NCBI GenBank assembly: GCA_030142905.1
Contig: JASJOG010000560.1
Location: 1 to 64,000 of the forward strand
Reading direction: 5' to 3'
From: Heliopora coerulea
Taxonomy: Eukaryota; Cnidaria; Anthozoa; Scleralcyonacea; Helioporidae
Length of the DNA: 64,000 nt
In this document: piece after piece, positions 11,471 through 23,889 of the stretch
Layout: the number at the start of each line of letters is the position of its first letter
Position numbering within the stretch: position 1 is the stretch's first letter
Notes under the pieces: generated by a model
What the model saw: only the letters and a program-made list of their open reading frames with translations
The model's database searches: none
What the model was told of the DNA's origin: nothing
Program-made: the position numbers and the translations under genes

Positions 11471-12289
11471 GCCCCTTATCTTCTTGTCTCCTTCCAAAAG
11501 TCTGTTGCCTCTACAGTAGTCGGTCTGGGTGATCTGTTGGCAACCAGACCTCGAGATGAATGTCTCCAACGGAAAGCAAAAAGCAGAAGTCCACGACAGT
11601 ATGATCGGAAGGCCACTTACTATAACAGATCTCAGAACGAAGATTACCAACTTACTTGTTGTAAACAAGTTTAACGTGTTAGGGATGGGCGTGTGCAGAT
11701 GTACTGTCGAACTTCAGAGTATCAGTCAAGGATGTTGAAGTTTCGAAAATTTTCAAATTGACTTGACACAACTCAGTATAACTAAAAAAACTATATTGCC
11801 TACGAGATACTGAAATAATGATAATTTGTGTGAAAACTTAAGAAAGGTCCTAGACTTACATGGACAATGTTGAGCGAAAAATAATTTAGGAACTCTTGAG
11901 TTATTGTTGGCAAAATTCAATTCAAAACGAGTGTTTTTTGTGACTTGACATTCTTCCTTTAATGGCACGGAGGTTGGGGCGTGGGGTCATTAAGGTTGGG
12001 GCCTTGGGCAAACTGTCCCAGTTGCCCTCCCCCCCCCCCCCCCCTCGGCGGGCTTGACGGAAACTGATGGTCACTAAAAAACAGATGAGATATCTTTAAT
12101 TTGCGAAGGTACTACAATTAAGTTTTCAGTTTCGGATGAGGTGCGATTGGAAGAGTTGGCTGGCCTGCCTAGCTCTGATGGACTTAGTGTCCATGGACTT
12201 AATGCGTCGAGAACGTAGCCCTAGGTAGAGTAAACCGGTTAAGGTTTATATATGATGAAGCAACTTTTCGTTTTAGGAATTCTATATTT
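11471..12289. other. Intergenic, repeat debris and poly(C) tract
   Basis: No supported gene. A run of about 18 C lies at about 12,030. The neighbouring TTGGGGCCTTGGGC block resembles the CCCTGGCC block near 27,330. Short open frames here have no recognisable family. Confidence 0.4.
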
Positions 12290-12400
12290 TAAGACCCAAC
12301 CGAGACCAGATGGGAAAAATGGAAATCTTGGACCTCGAACTAGGAATTGAACACACCATCTAGTGCAGTGCTATGTCAACTGAGCTACGAAATCCGTTGT
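12290..12400 (-). repeat. tRNA-derived SINE fragment
   Basis: On the minus strand the sequence runs through TAGCTCAGTTGACATAGCAC (A-box-like) to GTTCAATTCC (B-box-like) at normal tRNA spacing. The flanking sequence is unrelated to the SINE at 11,299, so this is a second SINE family. Confidence 0.55.
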
Positions 12401-13344
12401 TGAGAGCTTAGCCACGGGTTCTGTATTTCTATACTGGTTATGCTTGAACACTCAAAAATTTCCACCATATATAAACGTCATGGCTGAAACGGGTCCGAAA
12501 AACTGGACCAAAACTGTGGTATGACCATGGCCGGATCTGTCATGTCGCGATTGCTCTGAGTTGCGTGATCCGGACCTGCGATCCGTTGTATGAAGCGTGT
12601 ACATGTGCGATTTGGAGGGTCGAGATTGTTATCTTGGTGAATGTAACACTCCCCGGGACAGTCTATGAAGCAAGAATCTGGTTGCGATTCGCTCTTGTTG
12701 ATCCTCGATGCTCTCGAAAGTTCAACGTCATGTTGACAATATTTATAAATCTCCGAAGCGAGTTAGGAAAAATCTAGGAAAAAAGGTAGACAGTAGAATC
12801 GAGGAAATTTTTGAGAAGTTTGCCCACCCGGGTCCTTAATTCCGGGTACGCCTTTGTTCATACCCATAGAAACTGGAATACAAGGGAAAACGCCAGCGAA
12901 TTTAACTATTGTATTGTAACTAGAATAGTTGAATAGGTATTGTAACTAGAATAGTTGAATTTTAGAAGATGTTATTGTGAAAACAGCAAAGATTCTTGGA
13001 AAAGTCCTTGACGTTTGAGGAGCCTCCTTGTCACCAAGCCTCATCAATAGCCCCTTTAAATGAGCTCAGTCTACGCTACTTCATTCAATAGTTATAATAA
13101 CTGTAATGATTTCGATAATAATGATAATAAAAGTAATAGTAATACTAGGCTGTTTGTCTCCGAAGTTTATAGCTTTACATTTATCACTAAATGAACGACA
13201 ATAATGTTTAAGCGGCCCTTCTTGAAGGAGCCACTTTGTGAAATAACAGCAATAATTTAAAGTCGCAATAAGTGTTTGAAGAAGGGCTCAAATTACAGTA
13301 AAATTCATTCTAATAGTCAAACGTTTTTAGATCCGTCACTTTGA
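12401..13344. other. Intergenic, nothing recognised
   Basis: Contains a two-copy 26-bp direct repeat at about 12,903-12,960 (TATTGTAACTAGAATAGTTG) and ATA/ATG-rich short runs near 13,100-13,145. No gene or mobile element could be supported. Confidence 0.4.
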
Positions 13345-14741
13345 AATTGGTTCGTTTGGCAGGTACAAGTAGGTACGGCCTGGGACGGATAGTGCCGATC
13401 TTGGAGTTGTCGGAAAGAGGTCGTTTTTGCGCCGAACTTTTAGTGCCTCGACAATGAAACCGCGTGAAATTTTGACAAGGAAGATCGGTGTTTGGATGCC
13501 ATATGTTTTAAGAAACTATTATATGTTTCACGTTTTTAATACTGGCTGCTGGGGTTCTAGGCACTTCGATTGAACCAAGAATAAGTTTTGTGGGTTAGAG
13601 AAGTAGGTAAGTATGTAAATAATAGTGTATCTTGGGACAAGTTCTACCGTTGGCATGTTTGTTTTGATGTTTGCTTTGGGAAATTTTGTGTTGCGTTTGT
13701 TGTCTGTGTTTGAAGTCAAGATATGACCTACTCAATCTGGAGATTTTGTGACAAAATTAGTGTGCACATTAGTGCAGAATCTGCCAGAAAGTGTGTATAA
13801 AGTCGAACAGGGAATGTAATGTTCGTGGTCCAAAATATTCGAGTTCGAGGTTTGAGTTTGACGGACGCGCTGCTTGATGGCTCGCTGTGGACACTCAGAT
13901 GCTTGTTACGCCGTTATAGAGAGTTCCGAACTACCTTACTTTATTATAGGCTGGTGCTGAATTTTCATCGTGTTGAAGCAAAACGCCCACAGGGCTTGTC
14001 AGTTTCGTCAACAATATTTCAGTGACATTGTCGCTATGCTACTTATTAATGCCAGTGCTGCTAATTGGCACGTCGAAAGTTGAATATACATGTATATTTA
14101 TATGTGTATATTATTTTTAGTATGACAAAGCAGACTAGGTATATATTTTTGTATGTATGTATGTATGTATGTATACATACATGTATTTACATACATGTAT
14201 TTACTTAAATAAATACATTTAAGTAAATACATACATGTATTTACTTAAGTACTTCCACTATGTATGTATGCATGTATGCATTTATATTTTATACTGCAAA
14301 TTGCAAAGTTTATGGCACAAAGCATAACATATGAACAGATCAAGAGCTTTGTTTCTTCATTTTATTCTCACTTCAACAGAACTTTGGTGAAGATATGCTA
14401 AGTGTTTTTTGGTACACTCATTAGCCACTTCAGTGTATTAAGGTTGATTCAACTTGATCGAATAATAGTACATTTTCTGGTAATGAACAGCAAAAGGTGT
14501 AAAACATGACTGAATAGGATTTCTTTGTTTTTGAATCAACACATTATATATTTACTGTAATGTATGTATTATATATATAAGGTTAGGTATAACACAAATA
14601 CATTGTCATTATCTGTGATGATATTTAGGTTTTTGAGCTTTATTATGCCTTATTTTTAACGTTCCTCTTATTTGGTATTTTAGTTGGGACCTTGTGTCAG
14701 AATTATTTCCTTTAATGGAATGAGGTCATAATCAATCCCAG

Positions 14742-14906
14742 ATGTCAAATGAAGCAGTCATAGATTTGACAACTTCATCACCACAACTAGGAAGAAACAA
14801 GTCACCACTCAAACTTGGAAAAATAGAGTTAATTATTATTGTTGAAGAACATGACCCAGATGTCACTTTTGTACCTCCTGAACAACACTCACCTGCTGAA
14901 AAGTAG
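14742..14906 (+). CDS. Small open frame in repeat copy A, 54 aa
   Basis: Starts MSNEAVIDLT and ends after a PPEQHSPAEK stretch at TAG. The matching open frame in copy B (29,376-29,564) keeps the same start and frame, with several conservative amino-acid changes between the two. VIDLT followed by Ser and acidic residues looks like a SUMO-interacting motif. No family is recognised, and it could be a fragment of a longer exon-derived peptide. Evidence for expression is absent. Confidence 0.35.
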   Translation: MSNEAVIDLTTSSPQLGRNKSPLKLGKIELIIIVEEHDPDVTFVPPEQHSPAEK

Positions 14907-15246
14907 TGCAAAATAAATAAAGCTATTCAGGAAAGTTTGAGCAAGACAGAGAATGGAAATTCTACAGAGGTTGACGAGTTAGTTAGAGATGAAGTTTATT
15001 CAATCTGGACCGAAGTTTCCTCATTCTTGAGAGCATTGCACAGAAAAGAAATTCATGAAAGGATTTGTGGACAACAGTGCTCATGCTGTGAGCATTAATA
15101 AACAGACTTGTGAGCAATGTTATTGCTTTGTGTGTGAAGTTGTTGCATCAGAGGTAGTGTGTTTCTTGAAACATTCAGTAAATTCCTAATTTGCCAATAA
15201 AGTTGTAGTACATTGATGACTGATGAACATTAGTCAAGTCCTAATG

Positions 15247-15353
15247 TCAGAAAAATGATTTCTGAGCCCCAGACAGAGATTGAACCTTCTCACTGGTCAT
15301 CAGAAGGGTGCAGGTTTGATCTCTGTCTTGGACTCAGAAATTGTTTTTCTGAG
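15247..15353. repeat. Degenerate SINE hairpin in copy A
   Basis: The stem TCAGAAAAATGATTTCTGAG pairs with CTCAGAAATTGTTTTTCTGA. The loop is itself an inverted duplicate of the GAACCTTCT...AGAAGGGTGCAGGTTTGATC half of the tRNA-like SINE seen at 11,299. Copy B has the same structure at 29,877, so it was present before the duplication. Confidence 0.55.
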
Positions 15354-17480
15354 GTTGTTGCTTGATGAATGTTCATTGATCATCTAAGATATCTCCAAGC
15401 TCCCAAGTCACACAACATACTTAAAATTGTGGTACTTTACAGCTTTAAGACTTTATGGTTCATTTATGCAGTTGATTAGAGTCATTGACACTTAATTTTT
15501 AATCTTTTGTAATTCCGACACAAGCTTCATCTTCTCTTAAGGCCAAATAAAAAAAACTTGTGTGGTTCTGGTTACTTATTGAAAAAAATAGGATAAGTAG
15601 GTTGGCCCTTTTTTCTTTTTTTTTTTCCACTTTATGTCAGCCTGGAAACAGAGGAAAATGGCTTTGAAGTTTGCAAACTCATACCCAAAAATTGCTGGCA
15701 AAAATATGCAGGGTCAACAGAGCTAACCTGGAGTTTGTTGGGTTACTGCAACTGCTCAATCTTTTTTACCTGGCTTAACTCTATATTATTTCCTATGATA
15801 CTTGTTTCTGCACTTCTGCCTCTTTCTTTTAAATTTGTTCATATATTCGTGTATTTGTTTGTTTGGATGTTTGTTTTTCTGTTCATTTGCATTCTTCATC
15901 TGTTCTGTTTTGTCTGTATTTTCCCCTTTTCCCTCTTTTTCAATCATCTTTTTTTTTCAAAAATATGCCTGCATTAAAGTTTGATGTAATAGTGGTGTAA
16001 ATGTGTTTACCTGAATATTGATCTGTGGTAACAAAATTTTTTTGTGAGTGTCTAGTTTTGGAAAGCCTGCATGAGTATTTTTTGTCCGTAAAATTCAGTC
16101 ATTCTTCCTTCTGTTTATTACGCAGTGTAAATTGTGGTCAACTAGTGAAAACCCCCATTGTAACAGCTTCTCCAAGAACACTACATGGGAGAGGATAAAG
16201 CAAAATATACATGTAAGTACAAGATACACCTTTGGAAACAATGGTTGGCAGCATCTTTGACCTTGTAACTAATCAAAACCCTTACAGGGTGTTCATATGG
16301 AGGCAAAACAGCCCTCTTGGTGGGCTAGCCCTAGTAAGAGGGCTTAATTTATCCTGACTTGTGCATGGGAATTTTCTAGCCCTTCTAGGAGAGCTGATCA
16401 AGCACATATGCATTAAATAATTTTTCCCAGCTTCACTAGGTGGGGTATCCCTTCTGAGTGTGTTTGCATGGGAAGTTTCCATCCACCCAAGGGAGATGTT
16501 GAGTAGTCAATAGCAAGGTCTTGCTTCAGAGGGCTGGTCCTCCTCTCATGTAAATGAAAACCAATTTTACAAGGGATTTCACGTGGAGGTGAGATCTTGG
16601 CAAAAAGTGCCAGCCATACTAGGAGGGCTGGATCACTTCCATGTTAACACCACCTTGAGGCCTGTTTACACCTGCAATTTTGTACGTTGCAGTTGTCATT
16701 CTGGTGTATGTATTAAACTCATGACAGTCTTTGCAGCAAGGTATCCACTTATGATTCTCTGCAGATTGTCCTTGATGCTCTTGTCAGTTAAACACATACT
16801 CCAAGATGTCAACCACAAAGTCACACATGCAAATAGCCCTTTAGGTTGAGCATGTGGAATGCAGGGTGCGAAATTTACGGTTGTTCAGTGATCAGATAGG
16901 TGCAGAATTTAAGAATGGTGACCAAATCATAGTAGACAGTTGCCCCTTGGTTTAATTGGAAACAAACCAGATCCAGATACTTTTTACAAAAGATTTACCA
17001 CTACAAATTACCAAAAAAGTAGTTACATCTTCTCAACAATAATCTAAAGCAAAAACAAAATGAATTGATAAAAATTACTGGAAGAAATACATGAAAACAA
17101 ATAAGTAAACCTAAGTATAAAGATTCTGTCCTAAAAGAATCATGAGTCCTTTACGTTTCTATAACTTTATCACATATATATCCAAGTCTCTCATATGAAT
17201 TCTCACAGCAGCACTCCCAGTCCTCGTGAACCAACGGAAACCCAGTAGCTCATTCATATATCAGTTTTCATCTGAACCAAATGTCCAATCCGATTGTTTA
17301 TGTGATATGATATATCTTACACAATAACAATAACATGCAATATATTACACTAAGCTGCTCTCTCACAAACTAAAAAGTTTGTTTAGAGCAATGAAGGAGG
17401 GAGCCAAAAGCCATATAATAAGTTCCTTAATAACCTCATTTGTTTGGTCTGTACAGGAAAGTATTTGCCATCGGGGTTAA

Positions 17481-18215
17481 TTTCGATCTTGTAATATATT
17501 CGTTTGTTAATGTTAAATTTTTACTACGACGTGCAATTGGGATTTTTGTTTTACCATGTTTTTTTTAATATACAATGGGCTACCTTGTCTGGTGCTTTGC
17601 TTCCTCATCCTTCCACAAATCATTTTTTAATTCATTTATTCTGTTGTTTAATTTTACATGTATTGTTATAACTTATTGAAACTGGACCCAGTTAGGTCTT
17701 AAAAGTATATCACCAAATTTTAAATTAATGCTGTTGGCCGATATTAGGCCCTTTTCAAAAAGCATTTGGTTTCCATTAACTCAGCTAACCCCAAAAATCT
17801 GATTTGGTAATAATGTCCCTAAAGTTCATGTACACAAGTGCATATATTCTTGCCTGGTGTGAGAATTTCAAATGCACAGTCAAGTTGATGGACTACGAGA
17901 TAGATCCTCTTGGACTTTTATTCAAGTATGATTTTTCAGTTTGCTAAAATGAATTTCTGAGAAATAATGCCAGAGAACATTTGGATGGTGCCTACAAAGG
18001 AGCTAACATATAGGAGCATGTTATAGCTAGTTCAAGTCAGAATAAAACTCCAAAAAACAGGGTAATATTGAAATTTCAAGATTCCTGTGAGTAACATAGA
18101 GACAACCATATTAAGGGAAGGGATCCTACACTGCTGAATAAACTTATCTGTTGTTACTCAGAATAAAATCCCAAAGGGTACACTTACCCCATAATGGGTT
18201 AAATGTTGTATGGAA
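17481..18215. other. Intergenic, nothing recognised
   Basis: AT-rich sequence after the end of repeat copy A. No open frame with a recognisable family, no inverted ends and no tandem array seen. Confidence 0.4.
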
Positions 18216-18973
18216 TACCGTATTTCCGGTGTATAAGTCGATTTTCTAGGACCCAAAATTGATGTCTAAAAGTCCACCTCGACTAATATGAAGGGTCATG
18301 AAATTGAGCAAAATTAGAGATCAGATATACTAGTCCCAGTCCTCTCACGCGTCATTGCCAACTGTTTGCAAGTGGGTGTTGGATGCGTGGAAAGACATCA
18401 GACATGAAAGTGTCGCATATTCCTTCAAGAAATACGGGATTTCAAACGCGATGGAGGGCACAGAAGATGACATGCTGTGGGAAGATGAAGATAATAGTTC
18501 TGAAGGTGAGGAAACCGAAATGAGCCAAATTGATGAAGACAAAGAAACGGCTGACCCTTTCGACGACCGCATCACCACGGAACAATTTCATGAACTTTTC
18601 GATCAGTCTGACGATAGCAATGAAGAGTTTGAGGAATTTTGATGCACAGACATTTTAATATCCAATGTTTATTCATCTACAAGACTAGTATACTAAAATA
18701 TTTCACGTAAAGTAAGTTGTAAGTAGCTTTAGTAAATACCGGTACTGTATATGTAGTTTTTCTATATGAAAATAAGCTCTTAATGATTAAAAAAATATGC
18801 TTTAAAAAATTTGCCATGTCATCAATGTTTCTGCAAACACTATTCTGTGTCTGGTAACTACTTAATTTGACGGACTCAACTTGTACGCGGGGTATTGTAA
18901 AAATCATATTTCGGTCAAAAAATAAGGGGTCGGCTTATATCCCGGGTCGACTTGTACGCCGGGAAATACGGTA
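18216..18973 (+). mobile_element. Internally deleted pogo/Tigger-like (Tc1-mariner superfamily) transposon
   Basis: The ends are inverted: TACCGTATTTCC at 18,216 and its complement GGAAATACGGTA at 18,962-18,973, with similarity continuing into an AAGTCGA block on both arms. The terminal TA is consistent with TA target insertion. Between the ends there is only the C-terminus of a transposase, so about 1 kb of catalytic sequence is missing. Confidence 0.75.
18355..18642 (+). pseudogene. C-terminal remnant of pogo-like DDE transposase
   Basis: The frame, open upstream without ATG, contains WVLDAWKDI followed by SFKKYGISNAMEGTEDDM. That is the typical tail of pogo/Tigger-family transposases just after the DDE domain, followed by an acidic, Ser-rich stretch (SEGEETEMSQIDED) and a stop. 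The DDE catalytic triad and the N-terminal HTH are absent. It is a relic and not a working enzyme. Confidence 0.7.
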
Positions 18974-19460
18974 TGTATTTGTTTCAATTATTGTATGTAT
19001 AATAGTATAATAATGATAATCATCATGCAGTTGGTGCAGGATGATTATTAAAATAACAACAGAAATAAAGAACCAAGTTTGAGTTTGAAAAGTTTGATTG
19101 AAAATGTTTAATTTCACTGAATAAGCTTTTTAACCATGTATTACAAAAATATGTTTCCGATGCAGACTAGTAAATCTTGTAAGGTTCACCACAGTTGCTG
19201 TTGCATATTGTTATTGATGTATGAATACAAGCTCAGCCCCAATCCAGTGTTAGAAATTTTTGTAATTATCCCATGTTGGAATTTCTCTTTAATGTAAAAG
19301 TGCATCTGAAGGTAGGGAATCATGAAATGCTATATACATTAGTATTTACAGACTGTATGGAATATAACACTTGCTGAGTTTGTTTCACATTTAGGTTAAC
19401 TCCTTTACCATGACAGCAGTAGCAGTAGACCAGTCCTATGTTATTCCAGGAGAGTAACTG
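18974..19460. other. Upstream region of the zinc-finger gene
   Basis: Holds a likely 5' untranslated exon after the acceptor-like ACATTTAG near 19,395. A short upstream open frame (starting at an ATG near 19,410) stops before the main start at 19,461. No core promoter could be called. Confidence 0.35.
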
Positions 19461-19545
19461 ATGGATAAAAATCCAGTCAGTGCCCAGATGCAAGAGAGCA
19501 TTGAAGTTACATCTTCAAATGAAGCAATGGAAACCGAAGAAAGTG
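19461..19545 (+). CDS. C2H2 zinc-finger gene, first coding exon
   Basis: Opens with MDKNPVSAQMQESIEV and continues with an acidic, Met-rich stretch to a phase-1 donor G|GTATGA. It joins in frame to the exon at 20,479 across an ACAG acceptor. The ATG was chosen because the frame is closed upstream by a stop and the splice phase matches the next exon. Confidence 0.6.
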
Positions 19546-20478
19546 GTATGATCCCGTGCTAATAGAAAATGAATCTTCATGGTTTATCATGAAGATTACT
19601 TTCATGTTACTGTGAGGCTGGCTCTGAAACAAAACAATGCTGGTAGCTTGCATTTTTTGGGAAGAAAATACCAATCAAAGCCACCCTACCCATTCCTGGA
19701 TATCTGTGATTATGCACTGTTAAGAATTATTTGGTTTTTGCTTAACCTGCCAAATGGGTGTCAACTTTTCTATTTACCCTGGCCCATACCCCTCAGATCA
19801 GGGGTATTGCCAGGTATCCATTAATGGGGGTATGTGAGATTATAAGATGGAAATTAATTTTGCCAAGTTATTTTTCCTATTGCAATAATTCAATATTTGA
19901 AGTCTTCAGATTGATAATTCCAGTATTCTGAAGTCAAAAAAATGTCAGTATCCCATACAATGGTACCGGTATAGTCAACAAGACATCTAAGATATGCTAT
20001 TTTGACATTTCTCATTTTTTCAGCAATTTTAATCTTAAGTCCTGACCACTGGCCATGGCAACAGTCATTAAACACTCCATCCATCAATTTTCCAACTAGG
20101 ATGTCAAATTGCTGACCAATCTACACTTGTGGAGGTGTTCCAACCTTCACATACTGTAGTTAATGATCTGACCAATGCCCATGGTGTTATTCTGACAAAT
20201 GCTAATTATTTTATTACATTGCATGTGCAAAGGGTCCACCAGGCCTTGCAACAAAAATCTTGCAACAAAAATTGTTGTGGTGAGAGAAGCAATTCACTAT
20301 GGTAAGGTTCACCAAGATGAACTTTTATCTGCAACCTTTTGAAAACTGTACGTCTGTATGAGATTTCACAAATGTAATATATTGCCAATGTATAAAGTCT
20401 ACATGGTGTAAGAGTGAATTATAATTCTCGTAGCAACTTATTAAGGGAAATATAGCGTTTTGATGTTTTCATTTACAG

Positions 20479-20618
20479 CGGAAGAAGAACTAGACCTGCA
20501 CATTTGCGGACAGTGCAAAGCTGAATTTACGAACATACAACATTATGTCGACCATAAGCGACTTGTGTGCTCAAAGAGAAGTCCAGGCAAAGGTAGCAAG
20601 CAGGTTACACGAACAAAG
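20479..20618 (+). CDS. C2H2 zinc-finger gene, second exon with N-terminal finger
   Basis: Acceptor TTTACAG before 20,479 and donor AAG|GTCAGT after 20,618. The translation includes EEELDLHICGQCKAEF and a later HYVDHKRLVC, which gives a Cx2C...H..C zinc-finger-like module. An acidic stretch followed by such a module at the N-terminus is also seen in E4F1 and ZNF341-type proteins. That similarity is from memory and is not an orthology call. The exon ends in a basic SPGKGSKQVTRTK stretch. The step to the next exon at 21,510 is unclear in phase. Confidence 0.65.
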
Positions 20619-20929
20619 GTCAGTTTCTAAGACATTTTTTATATCACCTAACTGTTGTTGGTTATCAGATGTTTTAAGTAGTGTCGCACGTGTGAGAAGG
20701 AGCCTTCAATTGCTGTTCAAAACAAAGAAGTTCACTTGCAAAACCAGACGAAGTCCATAATCAGCTGACAATTTTAAAAAGTAAAGAATGAAGCATAATC
20801 TGAAAAACGTCATCTTGTTAGCTCGATATACAAGTTATGAAACAAGGCAAGACGGAGACAAAGTTATGATGATATTTCGACTCTATTACAAAGTCACTAT
20901 CTGTATATCTATATATATTATCTATCTAT

Positions 20930-21068
<139 letters not shown>

Positions 21069-21509
21069 CATGCCAAGGATGATGTCATCGCATATTAATT
21101 CATAGTTAATAGATTTAAATCCGATCGTGGAGAAGATAGTGACATTAATGGCGAAGATACTTTAACGTGCGTATTGTTTTTCTTGTTCTGGTTGTTTCCG
21201 TTATTGGAAATAAAAAGTAGTTATGTTTTATCCAGAACCGTTTCTTTCCATTTGTTTTAATCAGCGCCGCATCATAAAATCGTAAAATTTAATAAGTGCC
21301 GCGGCCCTTATTCGAGTAAATGTGGGAAGTTCAGAAGAGGTAGGCCACTCATTTCACATTTCTGCGTTACCGTTACTATCGTCAAAACTGCTTCGTCGAC
21401 CTTGCTTTTGTATTGATGTAGGCTAAGAAGCAACCTCAAACGAAACAGATCATTTGAAGCACCAGTGCCGTAACTGCTCTCATTGAACCACAAGTGCAGA
21501 GTTTCTGAG

Positions 21510-21617
21510 AAACGGTTATTGAGGAAGGTGTTGCAGTGGACGATCAGGGAAATGACGAAGCTCAGCAGGAAATCATCAAGGCTGCAAGAGCATCAGAGAA
21601 TCAAGATGTTGCTGAAA
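21510..21617 (+). CDS. C2H2 zinc-finger gene, linker exon
   Basis: Acidic, Gln/Ala-rich coding stretch (includes EGVAVDDQGNDEAQQEI) ending GAA A|GTAAGT. Its phase-1 end joins correctly to the long exon at 22,553. The 5' boundary is uncertain: the best acceptor is CTGAG at 21,509, and in the same frame a TGA lies just upstream, so an unrecognised exon may sit between 20,618 and here. Confidence 0.5.
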
Positions 21618-22552
21618 GTAAGTGATGCCGAAAATAAATGAGAACCACTTGGTTACTGTTCCTCTCCATACTGCAGAGATGAATTCAATGGTCCGACTAT
21701 AAAATGATTTTCCCGATACTCACTCCAAATATAGCGACTTTGCTGTCGTCCTTGAGGGACATGCGTTTTTGTACTTTTCTTAGAAAAGTGGATTTTGGAC
21801 CCACGTTGAAATGGACGACGACCTTTTGTTGCAAGTAAACGAGAGTTATAAGGCCAATGCCGCTTCGTGCTTCCTGTGGCATGCGAAACACTTCCTTAGT
21901 TTTCTTTATAACCAGGGTTCGTACGGGTCCTCAAAAACCATGAAAGTTCTCAAATTCTTTTTTTATAATATCAAGTACTCAAAAGTACTTAAATGTTCTA
22001 AAAACCTGCCTCATTTCATGAAAAGTCCATAAATTTAATTTGCCTTGCTGCCTTTTGATAAAACTCATATTAAATTCAAATAGCCACGGGTTATTTTGTG
22101 TCGTGTATTTTTAATCACTCATCGTTATTCAAATGAAGTCAGAAGTGCCCTAGTCATCATCACTCGTGACATAGTTATGGGTATATAGTAACGTATAAAA
22201 TATTTTCTAGGTTTCTTTGAAATTGGTTGCCACATGTCATGGGTCCTTAAAAACGACTTAAATGTGCCACAAAAAGTCCTTAAGATTTATACTTAGATAA
22301 AGGGAAGAACTCTGTATCACAAAACGCGACGGGTTCGTATCCTTTTCATCTTCATTAGGTAACACCCTTTTCAGGTAACTTCGAGCCTTATCATCACGCG
22401 TTGGAAGAAAAGTGTTGAGTAGGGGTGATTGGGGGAATGGTTACATTTTGTGTATGCACGGGCTTTTCACCCGTCATTCAACACTGGCTACCCAGCATTC
22501 GTTTCTTTACGATTGTTTAGTTAACCCTAATTCTGGTCACTTTACCTTGTAG

Positions 22553-23601
22553 AAGCAAAAGATAGCACGAAAGAAAAGAAACCCAAATTGACACCGATTA
22601 AGAAAACGGTACCTGGTACCTCCGAAACCGAGCCCACATTGTCAGGGATATTCGATCTCTTCAAGTGCAACGTTTGCGACGAAGTATTTGACCGTCCGGA
22701 AACCCTCGTTGGCCATGAGTTCATGCACAAGAAGTTCCACCAGTGCAACGACTGCAAGCGGCCGTTCGTGAGCGAAGAGAACCTGAACAAGCACAAGAAT
22801 GAGTTTAAACACGTTTTCAAGTGCAAGATATGTCTCCTGGAGTTCCCCAGCCAGAACGTGTGTAAGTCCCGCGAGACGTCCCACACGCCCCAGCACGAGT
22901 GTGTGGACTGCAAGAAGAAGTTCTACACGGAGAAAACCCTGGAACGACACCGTGAGAAGGTCCTGCACAACCTGCCATGCGACAAGTGTGACAAGATCTG
23001 CCATGACAAGCACGCGCTTACAAAGCACCAAGAGTCGCATACCTGCGTTAAGAGCCACGTTTGTGAGTACGAAGGCTGTGACCGCGGCTTCCGAAACGCT
23101 TCTGAGCTCGCGAAGCACAAGAAGTGCGTGCATTTGGGCATCAAGGATCACAAGTGTGAAGAGTGTGGCAAAGAGTTCGCTCGCAAAGACAAGCTCAACC
23201 GTCATCTCGTCCACTCGCTCAAACGCCCAACGTACCCGTGTCCTTTCAAGACTTTAACTGGATGTGCGAAGACCTTCTACCGCAAAGACAAGCTGCAGCG
23301 TCATATCTTCGTTCATTCTAAGGAGAAGCCCTACAAATGCGAGACTTGCAGCAAACTATTTGCCCGAAAGGATAACCTCACGGAACACATGCGCATACAC
23401 ACTGGAGAGTTTAAACACCGTTGTCCAGTTTGTAACAAGGGCATGGGTGGCCTCAAAAAGCTGCTCCTGCACGTACAGCAGAAGCACTCTGGAGCCAATG
23501 AGATCATTCCTGAGAAGCCAACCATGGTCGCTAGTTGCTTTAGTATCTTTTCAAAGCATAAGAAAGCCACAAATACAATTTATAGAGATTTATTACGCTG
23601 A
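22553..23601 (+). CDS. C2H2 zinc-finger gene, main exon with about ten fingers
   Basis: Acceptor CCTTGTAG before 22,553, in phase with the previous exon. After a basic linker, about ten C2H2 modules follow between roughly 22,670 and 23,490. Landmarks are CNVCDEVF, CNDCKRPF, CVDCKKKF, CDKCDKIC, CEYEGCDRGF, CEECGKEF, CETCSKLF and CPVCNKGM. Some fingers lack a canonical TGEKP linker, and the third has an atypical His end. This is most likely a DNA-binding nuclear transcription factor; the orthologue is not identified. The GC content is clearly higher than the surroundings, as expected for a real exon. The last ~19 codons run into a hairpin repeat at 23,544, so the natural exon may end at a donor near there. 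Confidence 0.85.
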
Positions 23602-23726
23602 CGTATAAGTATCAGATTTTTGCTTGCTATATGTGACTTTGATAATGTTGCGCGATGGCAACGAAATGTCAGTGTAAAAAGTTTCTATAAATTGTATTTG
23701 TGGCTTTCTTATGCTTTGAAAAGATA
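23544..23726. repeat. MITE-like hairpin: 43-bp perfect inverted repeat
   Basis: 23,544-23,586 is the exact reverse complement of 23,684-23,726, with a 97-base loop. It begins TATCTTTTCAAAGC and ends in the complement. The left arm encodes the last residues and stop of the zinc-finger open frame, so the hairpin overlaps a coding end. The perfect arms suggest a recent insertion or structural constraint. Confidence 0.85.
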
Positions 23727-23889
23727 AGTTTTTATCTTCGTGTATTGAGCTAACCTCTTATTTTCATCATTCGATTTATTGATTGTTCGACAGAATGACC
23801 GATTGATTGATTGATTGGTTTATTGACTGACTGATTGGCTCACTAATTGATCGATTGATTTAGTCTATTTTTTATATTTAATTAAGAGA

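Larger units (their letters stand above)
13345..17480. repeat. Large dispersed repeat, copy A
   Basis: It aligns along its whole length with 27,525-32,398. Shared landmarks are a CCTGGGACGGAT block near the start, a (TATG)n tract, a small conserved open frame, a degenerate SINE, a TTTGTTTGTTTG pyrimidine region and the closing GGAAAGTATTTG. It lacks three insertions present in copy B: the 13-bp satellite, the hAT element and the Polinton. The identity of the repeat as a mobile element is not established; no terminal repeats were found. Confidence 0.7.

Noticed and set aside
22642..23214. 190-codon minus-strand frame opposite the zinc-finger exon
   Set aside because: Shadow of a GC-rich finger exon; no motif, whereas the + strand shows about ten C2H2 modules.
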